Assembly (NCBI GenBank): GCA_037043015.1
Contig: CM073322.1
Coordinates: 5,777,601-5,841,600, forward strand
Origin: Bryum argenteum
Lineage: Eukaryota > Streptophyta > Bryopsida > Bryales > Bryaceae
Reading direction: 5' to 3'
Length of the DNA: 64,000 bases
The notes beneath the pieces were generated by a model. It had not been told where the DNA came from, searched no databases, and saw only the letters and a program-made list of their open reading frames with translations. Shown one piece after another: positions 23,879 to 35,969 of this stretch (position 1 is the stretch's first letter; every line of letters starts with the position of its first letter). The translations under genes and the position numbers were made by a program.

Positions 23879-25859
23879 ATGGCCATGGGAGTCACTTCTC
23901 TACTCAGCCGCCCCGTCCCTGCCGCTACTTACCACCATGGTCAGCTCCCGTTGCCTTGCATGCTTCACTCTTGTGCAGAAATTTTAGGGTTATTCTTATC
24001 CATCAATGGGTCGTTGTTAGAGATGGCGAGGTATGCATTACTGCAGTTTGTGATAATGGGTCTTTAGCTAGTGTTGAGAATGTGGTTTGTGTTGGGGGAC
24101 GAAGGCCTGATTTGAGATGGTATTCCGGTTATTGAGTCTTTAGCTTGGTATGGGTAGTGGTGAGAATGTGGGTTTGTGTTGGGGGAGAAAGGCCTGATGA
24201 TTTGAGATGGTATGGTATTTGGCCAGATTCGCAAACTAAGGTGTCGAAGGTAACAGCCTCGACACGGTATGGAGTTCCATGCCACAATGCGGGTAACACT
24301 GCTGCATTGAGCTCAATGCAGTTCAACCCTTTGAGAGCTGTTGTTGCTGTGCCCGTGCCTGAGAAGATGCGGAGAACCTTGAGAGTTGCGGCAGAGACAA
24401 GTTCTGACAGTGGTAATAATACTGGGCGGAAACGAACACTTGCCAAGGATGTGAAGAGCTTGCGAGAGAGAGTAAGTTTTTTATCTGTTAATTTTTTTGT
24501 CTGCTTGAGCTTCACAGCTTGTACGTCTTGTCCTCATTATCATCTTTTTCACTTAACCCAGACAAGGATAAACCAGAAGTGTATCTGTTATTTTTGTTTT
24601 TTTCTCTGTATCAAGCTATTATAATGTACAGGAGCTCTGAATGCGTGATGGCATTATGTTTGTTTCAGGTGAGCGATTTCATTGAGCAGAAGTCAGGGTA
24701 CTTTTGGCTGGGCGGGCCGATCTTGGCAACAGCTGCCATCTTCATTCCACCAGGGCTTGTAAATCTAACCGTGCTGCTGCAAAAGAATTACTTGGCAGGG
24801 CTTATCAGCACTTTTGTTTTAGACATCCTCTTTGTGCTCAGTGGTAACTACCCTCACCTGGCTTCTTTCATTTTTCGAGTTATAAAAGCGTTTAGGGTTT
24901 GAGGTGCTTACATTGAGCAATTGTGATTTGCAGCGGATCTATTCTTTGTGCTGGCGGACAAGGCGGGCCACCATCAGACAATTTCGGGTGGTTCACCACC
25001 CTGGATTGGCCCATGGGAGTATACAGGTCAGTAATAATAAACTCTTTGAATCATGCTCCAACGTTTACATTCGAAGCATTTTGTTTACAGTGATTGTTGT
25101 TGTGTAGGTTACCCTAAGGGTGAGCCCCTGTTGACGAAGCTGGTTGCGTATTCTGGTGTGGCGATTGGCGTGATTGGTGTTGTAATGTCGCTATTCATTG
25201 GCAAATTGGCGGTGGGATTACCTGCTTTCGGTTCTTACTTGGCCCTGATCTTCGTTCAGGTAAGCACACACATTCCAACTCCAACGCATATCACATCCCT
25301 CCCACAGTGAATTAATTCATCTCTCCAACTGTCTATTCATATATCTTCACAGCATTTACATGTTCAAGTCAGTCACATTAACTTCCACATCCTTCGTGAG
25401 TTAGCTGTCTTACCGGCACTTAGAGCAAGGAGCACTCTGCTAAAATGACTACATTCCAAGCGCCATTTCGACACATCAAAACTGTCATCTCGTTCCAAAG
25501 TTGCATAGCTGATTTCGGAGCACACATTGCATTTCTCTCCTGCTCTCGTTTGACTGAATTCTTACTCCCCAATATTGCAGAATGTTAACGGGATTCGGAT
25601 GTTTCGATTGCAGGTGGCGTATGAGAGGCTGCTAAGCAACGACAGGGTACCAGCGTACCCACTAGTGCCCATAGTGTACACAGTGTACAGATTCAAGCAA
25701 TTAGCCAGGGCCATGGAGCTGGTGACAGTCATGGGAGGGGGAGCGCCGCTGGCCTTCATCATCCGGGCACTCACAGTAGTGTGGACATTCTATTTGAGCA
25801 TGCAGTTGACGCATCTGCCGTGGCTCTACTCCACATGGAACTCCAACAAGGCCACTTAA
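23879..25859 (+). CDS. Conserved plant multi-pass membrane protein, likely plastid
   Basis: Function unknown. Coding exons that close in phase: 24227-24471, 24669-24843, 24934-25026, 25108-25259 and 25614-25859. Adding a first exon 23879-23939 (start MAMGVTSLLSRP) gives 972 nt, 323 residues, with a Ser/Thr/Arg/Val-rich start typical of a chloroplast transit peptide. That first exon is inferred: the acceptor before it has a weak pyrimidine tract, and a start inside the second exon is possible. The mature part begins near RVSDFIEQKSGYFWLGGP and has about four to five hydrophobic segments (ILATAAIFI, LISTFVLDILFVLSADLFF, GVAIGVIGVVMSLFIG, FIIRALTVVWTFYLS). The soluble motifs ADKAGHH, PPWIGPWEYTGYPKG and the C-terminal LPWLYSTWNSN look strongly conserved. 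From memory it resembles Arabidopsis proteins labelled tRNA-processing ribonuclease BN-like, a label that does not establish activity. Confidence 0.8.
24069..24222 (+). repeat. Direct duplication in the 5' part of the membrane-protein gene
   Basis: A block containing TTTGTGTTGGGGGA and AGGCCTGATTTGAGATGG occurs at about 24069-24125 and again, with small changes, at about 24155-24222. It lies in the inferred first intron, or in the leader if translation begins later. Confidence 0.7.
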
Positions 25860-26739
25860 CTAAATCAATCAAGTGGGAGAGAGAGAGAGAGAGTGAGAGT
25901 TTCATGCTACTTGTATAGTTCTTGATCAATCGGGTTCACAACAATTGTGCAGATAATGAGCTTTTTTAGATCTAGTAGTAGTAGAAGTAGTTTTTGTCAC
26001 TGTCTGGCATGTGTAATCAACCTCTGGCAATTGCATTGGGTCATGGTTTTGTTCAATTCGTCAAGTGGTTGCTTTGAATCTTTCGAGGGTTCCTTCAGCA
26101 ATTTCAAAAAGAAGGCGGTCGGATAATGTTGAGTTGCCTTATTGAGTTTGGAACATCGAACTCTTATACTATTTCTTAACTCTTTTAAGATCAGTCTTCA
26201 CTTTGGGCTATTTTTGCAATCAATGCTCCTAAACTTTTTCTCCAAGTTAGTAATTGCATCAATTCCAATCAACTCTCTCACTTAGCAAGAAAGTTTGCAT
26301 GCTCTCTCATTACTTGTTTTGTTCTGAAAATTAGTATTGTAGCATTATGGTGACATGTAACATGTAGTGTTATGGTTCGTGATTAACCGTTTGTAACACT
26401 TAACAACTTTTTTGTCGTGTAAACCGATACATAACAAGTCCATTGTATTCGAACCTAGACCCCTAAATTGCCCATGAAAAAGACCTTGTCCAAACCTTGT
26501 TGTTTTCTATTTGAAATAAACAAACCCGCATGAAATTTTGTGAATTGCATGTAAAGTAAACACATCAAAATTTTGCTATAAATATTTAAAAAAATATCAT
26601 AAGATCCTACTCTTAGTGGTGGCAACACTTCAAAGTTTTGCATCGGCCCAAATTCATCGTTTAGACTTTTATGGGTGAAATTTCCCACTTGTACAGAAAA
26701 CCTAAAAATTAGAAAAAAGAATTTCATACTCTATTTGTT
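25860..26739. other. 3' flank and intergenic DNA
   Basis: It starts with the probable 3' untranslated region, including a (GA)n run at 25876-25894. No further gene is visible. A stretch at 26460 beginning CCCCTAAATTGCCC may be a decayed element end. Confidence 0.4.
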
Positions 26740-27475
26740 GATAACCTTTCAAAGTATTGCATGTGACACTAAATGGTCGATCAAAAGAAAGGAGAAATTG
26801 CAAAAGTGGCCCTCAAACATCTTGTATGTGCTCAAATGACCCCAAGACCCCCCGTCTTAAGGGGGTCTATGTGGCATGAGGACCTAGGTTAATTAACCAA
26901 TGCTGATGCACAATGAAGGTGACTATGCAGCAACATCTCAATATGAGATCAAAGGAGATCAGTGTATATCCAACGTCAGTGGCCTTCACTCCCACTGACA
27001 TCGATTACAGTCAAAGAATTGTTTCGCACAATCGACATCTTCTGTATCCGTGCGGATACGACGCGATGGGTTAAAGGGTGGTAACAATTTGTCAACGGAA
27101 TTGTCTTCATCTCCAACCCCCACATCCCAATGCTCCTCCCTTGGAATAGAATGTAAGAGAGGTGTTGTGATGGATAGGAAGTGGAGGATGGGACACGATT
27201 AAAATAAGATGACATATTGTGAGACGTATAGTGGAAGGCATGCATCTTATCCAATGGTGACTGGGGGGTTTAGGGGTTTGAGTTGGCAGGGACCGGGAGA
27301 GATGTAGCAATGGTGGCGCGTACGCAGGGATATAACTAGGTGGTGTGTTTGTTTACACATCGTCATCACTGTGAGGGCCATTTTTGCAGTTTTGAAAAAG
27401 TGAGGGCCAATTTTGCAATTATGAAAAAATGAGGACCACTTTAGCAAATACGAGATGTGTGAAGCCACTTCCACA
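26740..27475. repeat. Region bracketed by inverted copies of a dispersed repeat
   Basis: 26740-26860 matches 21160-21310. The right side (27365-27475) contains the complement, GTGAGGGCCA(C/A)TTTTGCA, three times. The whole may be one non-autonomous element, but I cannot define its ends. Confidence 0.35.
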
Positions 27476-27517
27476 AGTTTCCCACAAGAAAATTTAATAC
27501 ACCCTTCGATTAGCGAG

Positions 27518-27873
27518 CCTCCACGCACCACAAGCCTTGGCCTGGTGGTTAGGGCTTAGGCCGCCACTGAGGAGGTCGTGGTTTATATTCCCCATGCCGG
27601 CGTGGTGCTCACCGCTATAGTCCACCCAACTATTGTGGGGTCCTTGGACCTTGTTGCATAGGTACCTCAAAGCCCTTTGGGGGATACTATGTCAAGTATC
27701 CTCAAGGCACTAGTAACTAGCTAAAAACTAGCGTAGTTATAGTGTTCACCCTCCAGATGGGAAGTAGTATTGTTCCAATTTCCCCTTGTCCGGTGGCCAT
27801 TAGGATATTAGCATTACGAACGGACATTTCATTCACACCGGCCCCTAGAAAGGGACCGGAGTTTCTATCTATC
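27518..27873 (+). mobile_element. tRNA-derived SINE, full-length-like copy
   Basis: It starts near GCACCACAAGCCTTGG and has an A-box-like TGGTGGTTAGG at about 27543 and a degenerate B box GGTTTATATTCC at about 27580. The body is about 85% like 54396-54717, and it ends in a (CTAT)n tail. The 7-bp word TAGCGAG flanks both sides (27511-27517, 27874-27880), a likely target duplication. It lies about 290 bp upstream of the NDPK start codon. Confidence 0.75.
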
Positions 27874-28161
27874 TAGCGAGTCCCCAGAGGCGAAACCTCA
27901 TACCCGAGAGTTGTAGCCGACGTGGGGCGGGACGAAGGGCAAATCCTCCAGGAAAAAGTCGATGAGGATGAAACCCACAACAGAATCTTCCCCGAATCTC
28001 CATAGTAGACCATTATTCTCGCTCTTCATCCTCCTCAATCTAGCGCTATCCGTCATCCCATCGTTGTCGCTCGACTCCATCTCGCCATCTTCATGCATCA
28101 GTTTTGTTAGCACCCCGAAGCAAGCAGTAGCAGTAGCAGTAGCACAGTCTGTAAGGTAGCT

Positions 28162-29415
28162 ATGGCGGCAATGACAGCAACCCCCTCGCAATGCCGCCTC
28201 TCGTCTGTTCAAAACTCGGCATTCTTCAACGCGGGCCGCTGCCAGCTCTCTCGCCCTGCGGCCCTCTCTGTCCGTCGCACCGCGCTTCCATCGCTCCGCA
28301 TCAATGCCGCTCAGGTATCTGGTCCGAATCCCTCTCTTCCTTCCGCTTGCAATCGAACTAGAGATAGTCAATCCCTAATTGCCTAATTGCGCATTGTTGT
28401 GTGCAATTCCGCAGGTTGAACGGAGCTACGTGATGGTGAAGCCCGACGGCGTCCAACGAGGCCTTGTAATGCCTCTTATTCCCCGTCACTCTCTCTCTCC
28501 CTCTCTCGCTTTTTCATATCATGAAGGTCTCATAGTGAATGCATTTTGAACCCGTTCATTACTGATAGTACCGAAATGTAATGTTGGACAGGTGGGCGAC
28601 ATCATCTCTCGGTTCGAGAGGAAAGGTTTCCAGCTCGTAGGACTGAAAATGTTCAAGACTCCCAAAGAGCTTGCAGAGGTGAAGCAGCAGTGCATTGCAT
28701 CATTTTTCTTTCTTTTGCAATGTAGCTGTTTCAGGAGAGTATCTTATCACTCTTGTTACTTGTTGGTACGTCATTGTTGACACTTTTGCAAATTTAGCTG
28801 AGAAAGGGGGGGTATCTAATCACATTTGTTGTTGATACTTGCTGGTACAGGAGCACTATGGCGAGTTGAAGGAGAAGCCATTCTACGGAAAGCTTGTGGA
28901 CTACATCATCTCAGGCCCCGTCGTCTGCATTGTATGATCCCTTCTCCTGCTCATTTGTAGTGCCCACAGCGTTCATATTCTCTTTTATTAGAATGGCAAT
29001 AACATGTTGAGAATGTGAGGTTTGGTGGTGCAGGCGTTGGAAGGACCAGGTGTGGTAGCCTCAGCCAGGAAGTTGATAGGAGTGACCAACCCCTTGAATG
29101 CCGAGGCGGGCACCATCCGGGGCGATTTTGCCATTGAAGTTGGACGCAATGTCGTCCATGGAAGTGACAGCCCTGAGAATGGTCTTCGTGAAATTGGTAA
29201 CATTTCTTCGCTTTTTGTGGCAAGTGGATGGATGATGAAGGTTGAAGTTTAGAAAACGTTCGCACTTGGAGACCTTTCATGTACATTTGTTGGATTGTTG
29301 GTTGCTAGAGGTGTCTGATTTTGCGGGGGAATAATGGAATGTTGCAGGACTTTGGTTCGATCAAGATGAGCTTGTAGATTGGGAGCAGCATATGACTCCT
29401 TGGTTGAAGGAGTAA
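28162..29415 (+). CDS. NDPK2: Nucleoside diphosphate kinase, plastid type
   Basis: Transfers the gamma-phosphate of ATP to other nucleoside diphosphates through a phospho-histidine, usually as a hexamer. Six exons: 28162-28314, 28415-28465, 28592-28678, 28851-28931, 29034-29196 and 29348-29415; the sum of 603 nt gives 200 residues. The first exon is a Ser/Arg/Ala-rich chloroplast transit peptide ([10 protein letters not shown] start) and joins the kinase domain at [17 protein letters not shown]. Downstream landmarks are [43 protein letters not shown] and the active site [12 protein letters not shown] with His at about residue 166. It ends at [10 protein letters not shown]. Family assignment and exon structure are firm; plastid location follows from the leader. 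Confidence 0.97.
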
Positions 29416-30901
29416 ATTTTGACAGTAGAAGGAAGTGAGTTTAGTAGGGGCGGAATTTATTCCAAATTTATGTCAAATGACATTTTGCAGTGGGGCAATC
29501 TTACTCTTGGGGTTCCAGATTTCTTTTGGCAGATGCAAGAAAAGAATATATTTCGTATTCAATTATTTTCAATAAGAAACTAGTCCGCGAATCACTGATT
29601 TTCAACAACATCTCGAGTTCCGAGATGTTTACAGTTCAGAAGGGAATGGTAATGATGTGTATCACCGGTACCGTTTCTTGAATGTGAGTGCTTGCTGTTT
29701 GTGTACATGATTTGGTTAGATTCTTATTTCCCCAACGCAACTGCATACCGAGGTACTATAAACCGTAGATTCTTGCAAAGTAGAGAATGAACAGATACAA
29801 ATACATGACAAATTTTGTACGTGAAGTTGCATGTTGCATGGCTTCTCTAAGATGTTTGATCTTGTTCTTCCGGTACTGGGAAGATTTCAGTAGCCATTCC
29901 ACCAAGAACGATAAATTAACAGCCATCATAGCATCTTGAAAATCGAAAACAATAAATGTAAGTGGGAGAGAAACGTAGCTAGTGTGTGATCCAGGAAAGG
30001 ACAGACTGCCAGCCTCGGTCCTCATTCTTAGCACTCTGTTAGTCTGTTGGCGTGACCCTGGATATACCAACTCAATCTGAATGCAATTTTTAGTGCCATT
30101 TCACATTCTCATCAACAAAAGGTTTTCCATTACCATGTACGGATACAGACTGCAAGAGATACTTAGTCTACTCTCCTAGACCCATTGTCTTAGAAGTTGA
30201 AGGCTCGGAAAACTTCGAACAAAAAGAGAATTTCACTAGAATTCCCAAATAAAAAAAATATTCGTGTGTCAAAATCCTCTTGAAGCAGGATAAGCTCAAC
30301 ATAACAGGAGGAAAAAGGCTCCTCTCCGAACTCACAGGGAAGATTAAAAGGCACCTTCTTCGATTGTGCCACCCCATCATCCTCATTGTTACCCACGAAG
30401 TTCTTACTCATCGCCAATTCCTCCTTACAAAATCTATATCATCAACCCTCATGCCAAACGGGTCAATGCAATCCTGCCCTCACAATCGACGCCTGCTCGT
30501 TGGAAAATCTCCGAGTCATTCAACCTAAACACCTCTGCACGCACATGAATCTGCCATCGCCATTTAGGGCATCTAGTAATCGCTTTTCGCAGTGTTGGGC
30601 CGTTCCACAAGCACGGCTCAAGGCCCTTGAGTTGAAACCAGAAGTTCAGGAATGCAACCTGCATAAGAACATGCACAAACCAAAAATTTGAAACAACCCC
30701 AGGGTTTTGAAACACAGCTGTCGAAGGACTTATGGTCTCTTCCATGTTTCTCTTCGGAGCCGGAAAAGTTAGTATCCAAATCAGCGACGATACATTGAGC
30801 AAGATTGAGCAATTTCAACCCTACCTGCGAGATCTGGCTGGGCTAGCACCCTCCTGAGCTCCTGACAAAGCTGCATTAGAGACATGGATGGAGGTGGCCA
30901 A
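29416..30901. other. Intergenic DNA between two convergent genes
   Basis: It holds the 3' flanks of the NDPK gene (plus) and the Trm5 gene (minus). Short frames at 29756-30070 and 30190-30802 carry no recognisable product. Confidence 0.4.
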
Positions 30902-33790
30902 CTAGGTCTGTTCCTGTGTGTGGAAAGCGACGGTAGCAGGAAGGCGGAAGGAGGCGCAAAGCATGTACTTCCCAGGAGCCACAAGTCGAACGCGATGGAT
31001 GTGCATCGGGTGTGGCATTTCGTTCAAGATACCCGCAATCCTCTGCATAAAGAACAGAACACTTCTGAGTCAGAAGTGCAAAATATTCATCGACCTTGTA
31101 CTGTACATTATGCAATGTCCAAGTGAGAGAGTAAGAGAGAGAATGACTGACCTCAGAGTATTCAGCCTCGGGGTTTTTGGCCTTTGAGAAACCATACACA
31201 TGGATCATGGGCAGCGTTTGCTGCTCCCATACATCCCTTGAAAATGCATGAACGAAAACATCTGCTCACAAACTCCAGATGAATCAGTAACAATCTCTCG
31301 TACTGAGCAGACAAAGCAAAGCAGCTGTTTCAACATTGAGGGAGGAAACCCGACCTAGAAACTCAGCTGCATCAAGAGGGAGGTTCATGACAACTTGAGA
31401 GATGAGCACAGGTCGGTCCCTTGCCAGCAAGTTCCGAACAAATTGTCTTGCATCTTCGTTGCTCACCTACAGACATACAAACCAAGCATCAAACGAAATG
31501 CCCCATAAAATTATCAGCCCTGAGCAAGAACTTCTTCGATGCCGAGCACAATGTAGTCAAGGATAAAGCATGAGCAGACGTCGGGAGAAGATATTCAACC
31601 TCAGCTTTATACGCCAACTTATTAGTGCTCAGATTTTGCTGCATATACGCAGTTGCAGTTGGATTCAAATCGTTCGCATACACAAACTTGACCTTCTTGG
31701 CTGCGACAACAGCTATGGGCCCAACACCAGCAAACATGTCACCTGGACAGGACAGAAAAAGCATCATGAGAATGGTTCCTCAGAATATGTCAACACAAAT
31801 TTTGCAACGTTCAGAGTAATATGCTACTTACACACTATATCATGCTTGTTGAAGGTATCTACGAGACGTTGTCTTTCTGTAGCCAATCGGGAGTTCCAAT
31901 AGCTGCATTCACCAGTATGGAATGCTTACAGTGAGGTCAGTATGTCATTGCATTACTTTTCATCAGAACCAAGGAAGGTGATGAAACTTACACAGATGCA
32001 AGATCAAGACGGAAAGTAAACCCATGTTCGACCACAGTCGTAACAAGAGAGCTGTTGCCGGCAAGAAGCTCAAGCTGCATGGTTCGATATTTGTTGTGTA
32101 TAACGTCGGTCTTGTTCACGACAGTACGTATTCGCGGTTTGTTTTTCTCCAAAACAATCTGTTCCAATACTTCAGAAATGAGACGGGAACTAAACCATGC
32201 CTCAAATAAAGGACATGATGCATCAAACAGCTACTGACCTGAGCTATGACGTGACGATAAGGAGTATGCTCATCCCGCAAGTTAAGGTGCGCGATGTGGC
32301 CCACAGACTCAAATGCAGAAGGAATGGTCATCCCCAACGGCAACACTTCTCTCAGGATCTGAGTTACCAGAACAACATCAGAACTCAGCATCAAGACTAC
32401 GACTAAAAAGATACCTTAAAGTCTCGACGCATATGAGAACATTCAAACAATGACAAGAACACATCAGTGAAAGAATATTTGCAAGAATTCACAGCCACAA
32501 AGCGCCGTTTGATAAGCCCACTCATTCTCAATAATATGGTAGAGGAGGGTACCTCATCCATCATCCAGTAGTTGTACGTTAAAGTCAGCTGGCAACGCAC
32601 AAGCTCGCATCCAGCATTTACAAGCACCATCTGCAGATAAGTCAGTACATAGGTTGAGTAACTCTTAACGTTTCAATAGCTGACCCAGCTCCTTAAAAGA
32701 CAGAAGAGATAGACAAAGTTCCTATAACGAAAAAGAGATAGACACCTGCACAGCCTGCGGAAGCTCGTCATGGTGCTTGTCTCTGTAGCTTTCGTCCAGA
32801 AGCAAGATCCGCGTCGCCTCTCTTGGTTCATTCTCTGCACAAAAAGTGACCCTACCCATCAATGAACATGACACAGTTGCTCAATTCCCATTCGATAAAA
32901 GAGCTCGATAATAGCTCTTGTTCCTTTTGAGGTATCCTGCATTGTCGAGCCAACACCAGGCAATTAAAGACTGTCTCTTACTTAAGGGGAATGTACATAC
33001 CATGGTCCGAAAGCTTTTGGCTATCATCAACAACCTCGACACTCACAGCTCCCTCTTCCCAAGGATTCTTGCTTGAGCCGCCGCGCCTTGTTTTCATTGA
33101 TTGGATCAAATCACTATCAAGACCGCGAGTGAGCTTGCGCAGACTCGGAAGCTTTTGTTTCGGCTTCTTCACCACTATCTCTTCAGCATCAGACTCATCC
33201 GGGTACACAGCTGATCGCACGGACTCAACAAGGCTCTGAGTGCCGTTCTCCTCCCAGAGCAGAGACTTGATTGCTACGTCTCCGTCATCGCCCTCCACTC
33301 TGGGGACATTCTTCACACGAGGCCAATTGAGGAGATGTCCTTTCAGTCTGGAAACATAGAGTCCGCATTCATCAGCCGGGACGCGTAAGGCTACCAAGTC
33401 GAACACTCGCGTGAAGCTCTCTCTGTCAAGCTCTGCTCCTTTCACGAATCGCTTCACACTCCCGTCCTCCTTCACGAGCTTGTCGGCGAGCTCTCTCGCA
33501 TTCAGCAGATTCGTTTCGAGAAAGGCGGTGCGGTCATCGGACAGTTCCTGAGGTTGAGAATTCTGTAAGGGAATTGTTTCAAACGGTCGGGATAGTCGTC
33601 GTCCTCGCTGCAATGAGGGTCCAAAATTGTAGGAAGTGCTGCTTCGTGCATATGTGATGGAGGGTTTAGCGTGAACCCTACCACGAGTAGCGAGTAACCG
33701 GACATGGCGGAGTGACAAGCAGCTGGATGCCAAGCCCCATGACGCTGCTGCCCTGCTCATCTTTGAAACTGCAGATTGCACTGGAATCAC
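30902..33790 (-). CDS. TRM5: tRNA (guanine-37-N1)-methyltransferase Trm5
   Basis: Methylates N1 of G37 beside the anticodon, using S-adenosylmethionine; this prevents +1 frameshifting and starts wybutosine synthesis in tRNA-Phe. Ten exons on the minus strand: 33790-33001, 32834-32746, 32630-32553, 32358-32239, 32158-31992, 31902-31832, 31742-31600, 31466-31355, 31261-31152 and 31042-30902. They sum to 1821 nt, 606 residues, with every phase closing. The first exon (263 codons) starts [18 protein letters not shown] and is Arg/Ser-rich, like an organellar presequence; a second Met at codon 11 could be used. Landmarks in order: [31 protein letters not shown] (Trm5 signature, about 330-349), [13 protein letters not shown], the SAM-binding CDMFAGVGP (about 438-446), YANDLNP, VVMNLP (about 511), [10 protein letters not shown] and [11 protein letters not shown] near the end. 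All match Trm5/Met-10+ proteins. Mitochondrial or plastid targeting is inferred from composition only. Confidence 0.95.
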
Positions 33791-34735
33791 TTCAAGTATT
33801 CAGTACGTTCATCCACAACGAATGCTTTAAGTTCCTCTCCAAATCTATCTCATTCTACTAACAAATGATTCAGGCATTATGATGTCAATGTGAAAATTTT
33901 GTGAAATTCAATCTTCCAAATTCTCTACGCAATCGAAAGACCAAGTATTCACAAACCTCCAAATTACTTTGAAATCAATTGATTTTGCCTTGAACTGGCG
34001 CAGAATGCTGTGGATGTGGTCTACTTACCGAAAGTGGTGTGCAGCCTTTCACCCTGATTCGTCCCAAAGTGCAGTCATTCTGTAAGAGACATGCTTTGCA
34101 GTTCCATTCCACTGCTCAAAATCATTCCGAGCTAAGCAGATTGTGTCATGGTCGTCGCAAACTCGTGCTATTAAGTGTACACGCAGGTCCAAGATGAGAA
34201 TCCTTCGATATTCGAGAATGCGGGTGATGACTTATCAGTGATCAGCATTGGACAAACTTAGACATCCGCTTCTAAATTGCATGGTGTTCACTCGACCTCA
34301 AAATCAGAAAACGCCGATGAATCCACCGGATAGACAACACCCACCTTCCTCGATCACAGCCAATTCGACCAAGAAGATCCTCCGCGAGCACCGAGTACAA
34401 TTTCTATGCCGAAACTGTTCAATTGCATTGTTGTTGGATAAACCCCCAGCCAATGCTGCAAATTAGGGTTTAGAGCGATCGCATGAGGGGTTCTGTTCTT
34501 TTTGGCTGAATATGAAGATCATATCAATGCCTTCACTTTTGTTACCATTTTGCTATGAAGATCATATCGATACCTTCATTTTTGTTACCATTTTGCTAAA
34601 TTCTATGCGGGTGGTGTATTTGAGGAGTCATGAGATTGTTGTTAGGATAAGCAATGTTTAGAGTAGGCATTTCATTAGAAATTTGTGGAATCTATGTGTT
34701 TATGTCACATAGTTTTTTTTTTTTTTTTTTTTTTT
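33791..34735. other. Upstream flank of TRM5
   Basis: Contains the minus-strand leader and promoter. A frame at 34248-34466 has no recognisable product. A poly-T run of about 27 ends at 34737 where the next element begins. Confidence 0.4.
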
Positions 34736-34739
34736 TTAA

Positions 34740-35958
34740 CCCCTAGACATCCTTAGGGTGTCAAAACCGCATTCTCATCATATTTGGTCAAAAACACATT
34801 TGCATCATAAATTTGGAAAAAAAAGAAAAATAAAAAAGAAAAATAATGATAGAATAATTAGATCTCAATCGTACTAATTTGTAATAGACTTGTTGTAGGT
34901 CATGTGAACTAAAATCTGACGCATGAGATTTCATAAATTGCAAGATTGTGACATATTAGTGTGCAAAATAGGTTTCAAGATCCCATCATTTTCACTTTGA
35001 AGTGAAAATACTACCAACATAAAAAAATAAAAAAATTACAAACTAGAAAGTTTTTCCATCTTCATCTCAAATGAACTTTTGTACCAAAAACATTCATAAA
35101 AAAAAACAATTGGCTCAAATAATAGCCTTTCAATGGGATGAAAACTGCCCCAAAATATATGAATCAAAAATGGTCCAAAACTAGACCCTTTGCACTCTAA
35201 TCATGCCCTATCTTTTATTAGCTTAAGGTTTCTACCACTAAAACAAGACTATGATTCCCAAAAATAACGTTGAAATCCAACAATGGACGAAGGAGATTTA
35301 GCTCCTCAAAAATCATTCATTTTTTCACTTATTTTATTGGAGAAACATCATCGTAAATCCAATACCAAATTTATTTGGATCTAGAGACTTGCAACTTGAA
35401 AAGCTGTTAGGATGCATCTAAAGATTATACTTGTGAAAAAACAAAATCAAGAAAATCTATTTTTGATTTCACATAAGTAGCTTGCAATGGTAAAACATGC
35501 CCAATGTTTGGAATTTCAAAAACAAAAGGTGCTTTCACTAAAATGCTTGCCATAATTTCATACTTAATTTCATGGGTCAGCAATTTTTACCACACTAACT
35601 AGACTTGATTTAGGACCCAACTCAAGTGATTTCATCAAACACGGAGTCCATATCGAGTCCATATGGAGTCCATATTGAGTCCATATGGAGTCCATATTGA
35701 GTCCATATTGAGTCCATATTGAGTCCATATTGAGTCCATATTGAGTCCATATTGAGTCCATATTGAGTCCATATTGAGTCCATATTGAGTCCATATTGAG
35801 TCCATATTGAGTCCATATTGAGTCCATATTGAGTCCATATTGAGTCCATATTGAGTCCATATTGGGTCCATATTGAGGAACTTTGAAGAGCAATATGGAC
35901 TCAAGTTATGGCTCTTCAAAGTTGTTGCTCTTCATTTTTAGACACCAGGGACGTTTAG
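34740..35958 (-). mobile_element. Family 1 TTAA-type element carrying a minisatellite
   Basis: TTAA at 34736-34739 precedes CCCCTAGACATCC. The interior matches 4260-5230 in the same direction (ATAGCCTTTCAATGG and GCTTGCAATGGTAAAACATGCCC regions). The right end, GGGACGTTTAGGACGCAT, is a decayed terminus without TTAA. The copy is longer than the others because of the 11-bp repeat at 35644-35880. Confidence 0.55.
35644..35880 (+). repeat. 11-bp minisatellite GAGTCCATATT
   Basis: About 21 head-to-tail copies of GAGTCCATATT, very uniform in the middle (35695-35860) and with G/C variants (CATATGGAGT, CATATCGAGT) at the left. Because 11 is not a multiple of three and the unit lacks stops on the minus strand, all three minus frames stay open; the predicted Asp-Ser-Ile-Trp-Thr-Gln-Tyr-Gly peptides are an artefact. 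Confidence 0.97.
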
Positions 35959-35969
35959 GACGCATAGGG

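Noticed and set aside
24064..24515. Minus-strand frames opposite the membrane-protein gene
   Set aside because: Shadows of the coding exon on the plus strand, whose downstream exons close in phase.
35570..35919. Three overlapping minus-strand frames with repeated Asp-Ser-Ile-Trp-Thr-Gln-Tyr-Gly
   Set aside because: They are translations of an 11-bp minisatellite that is open in all three frames.
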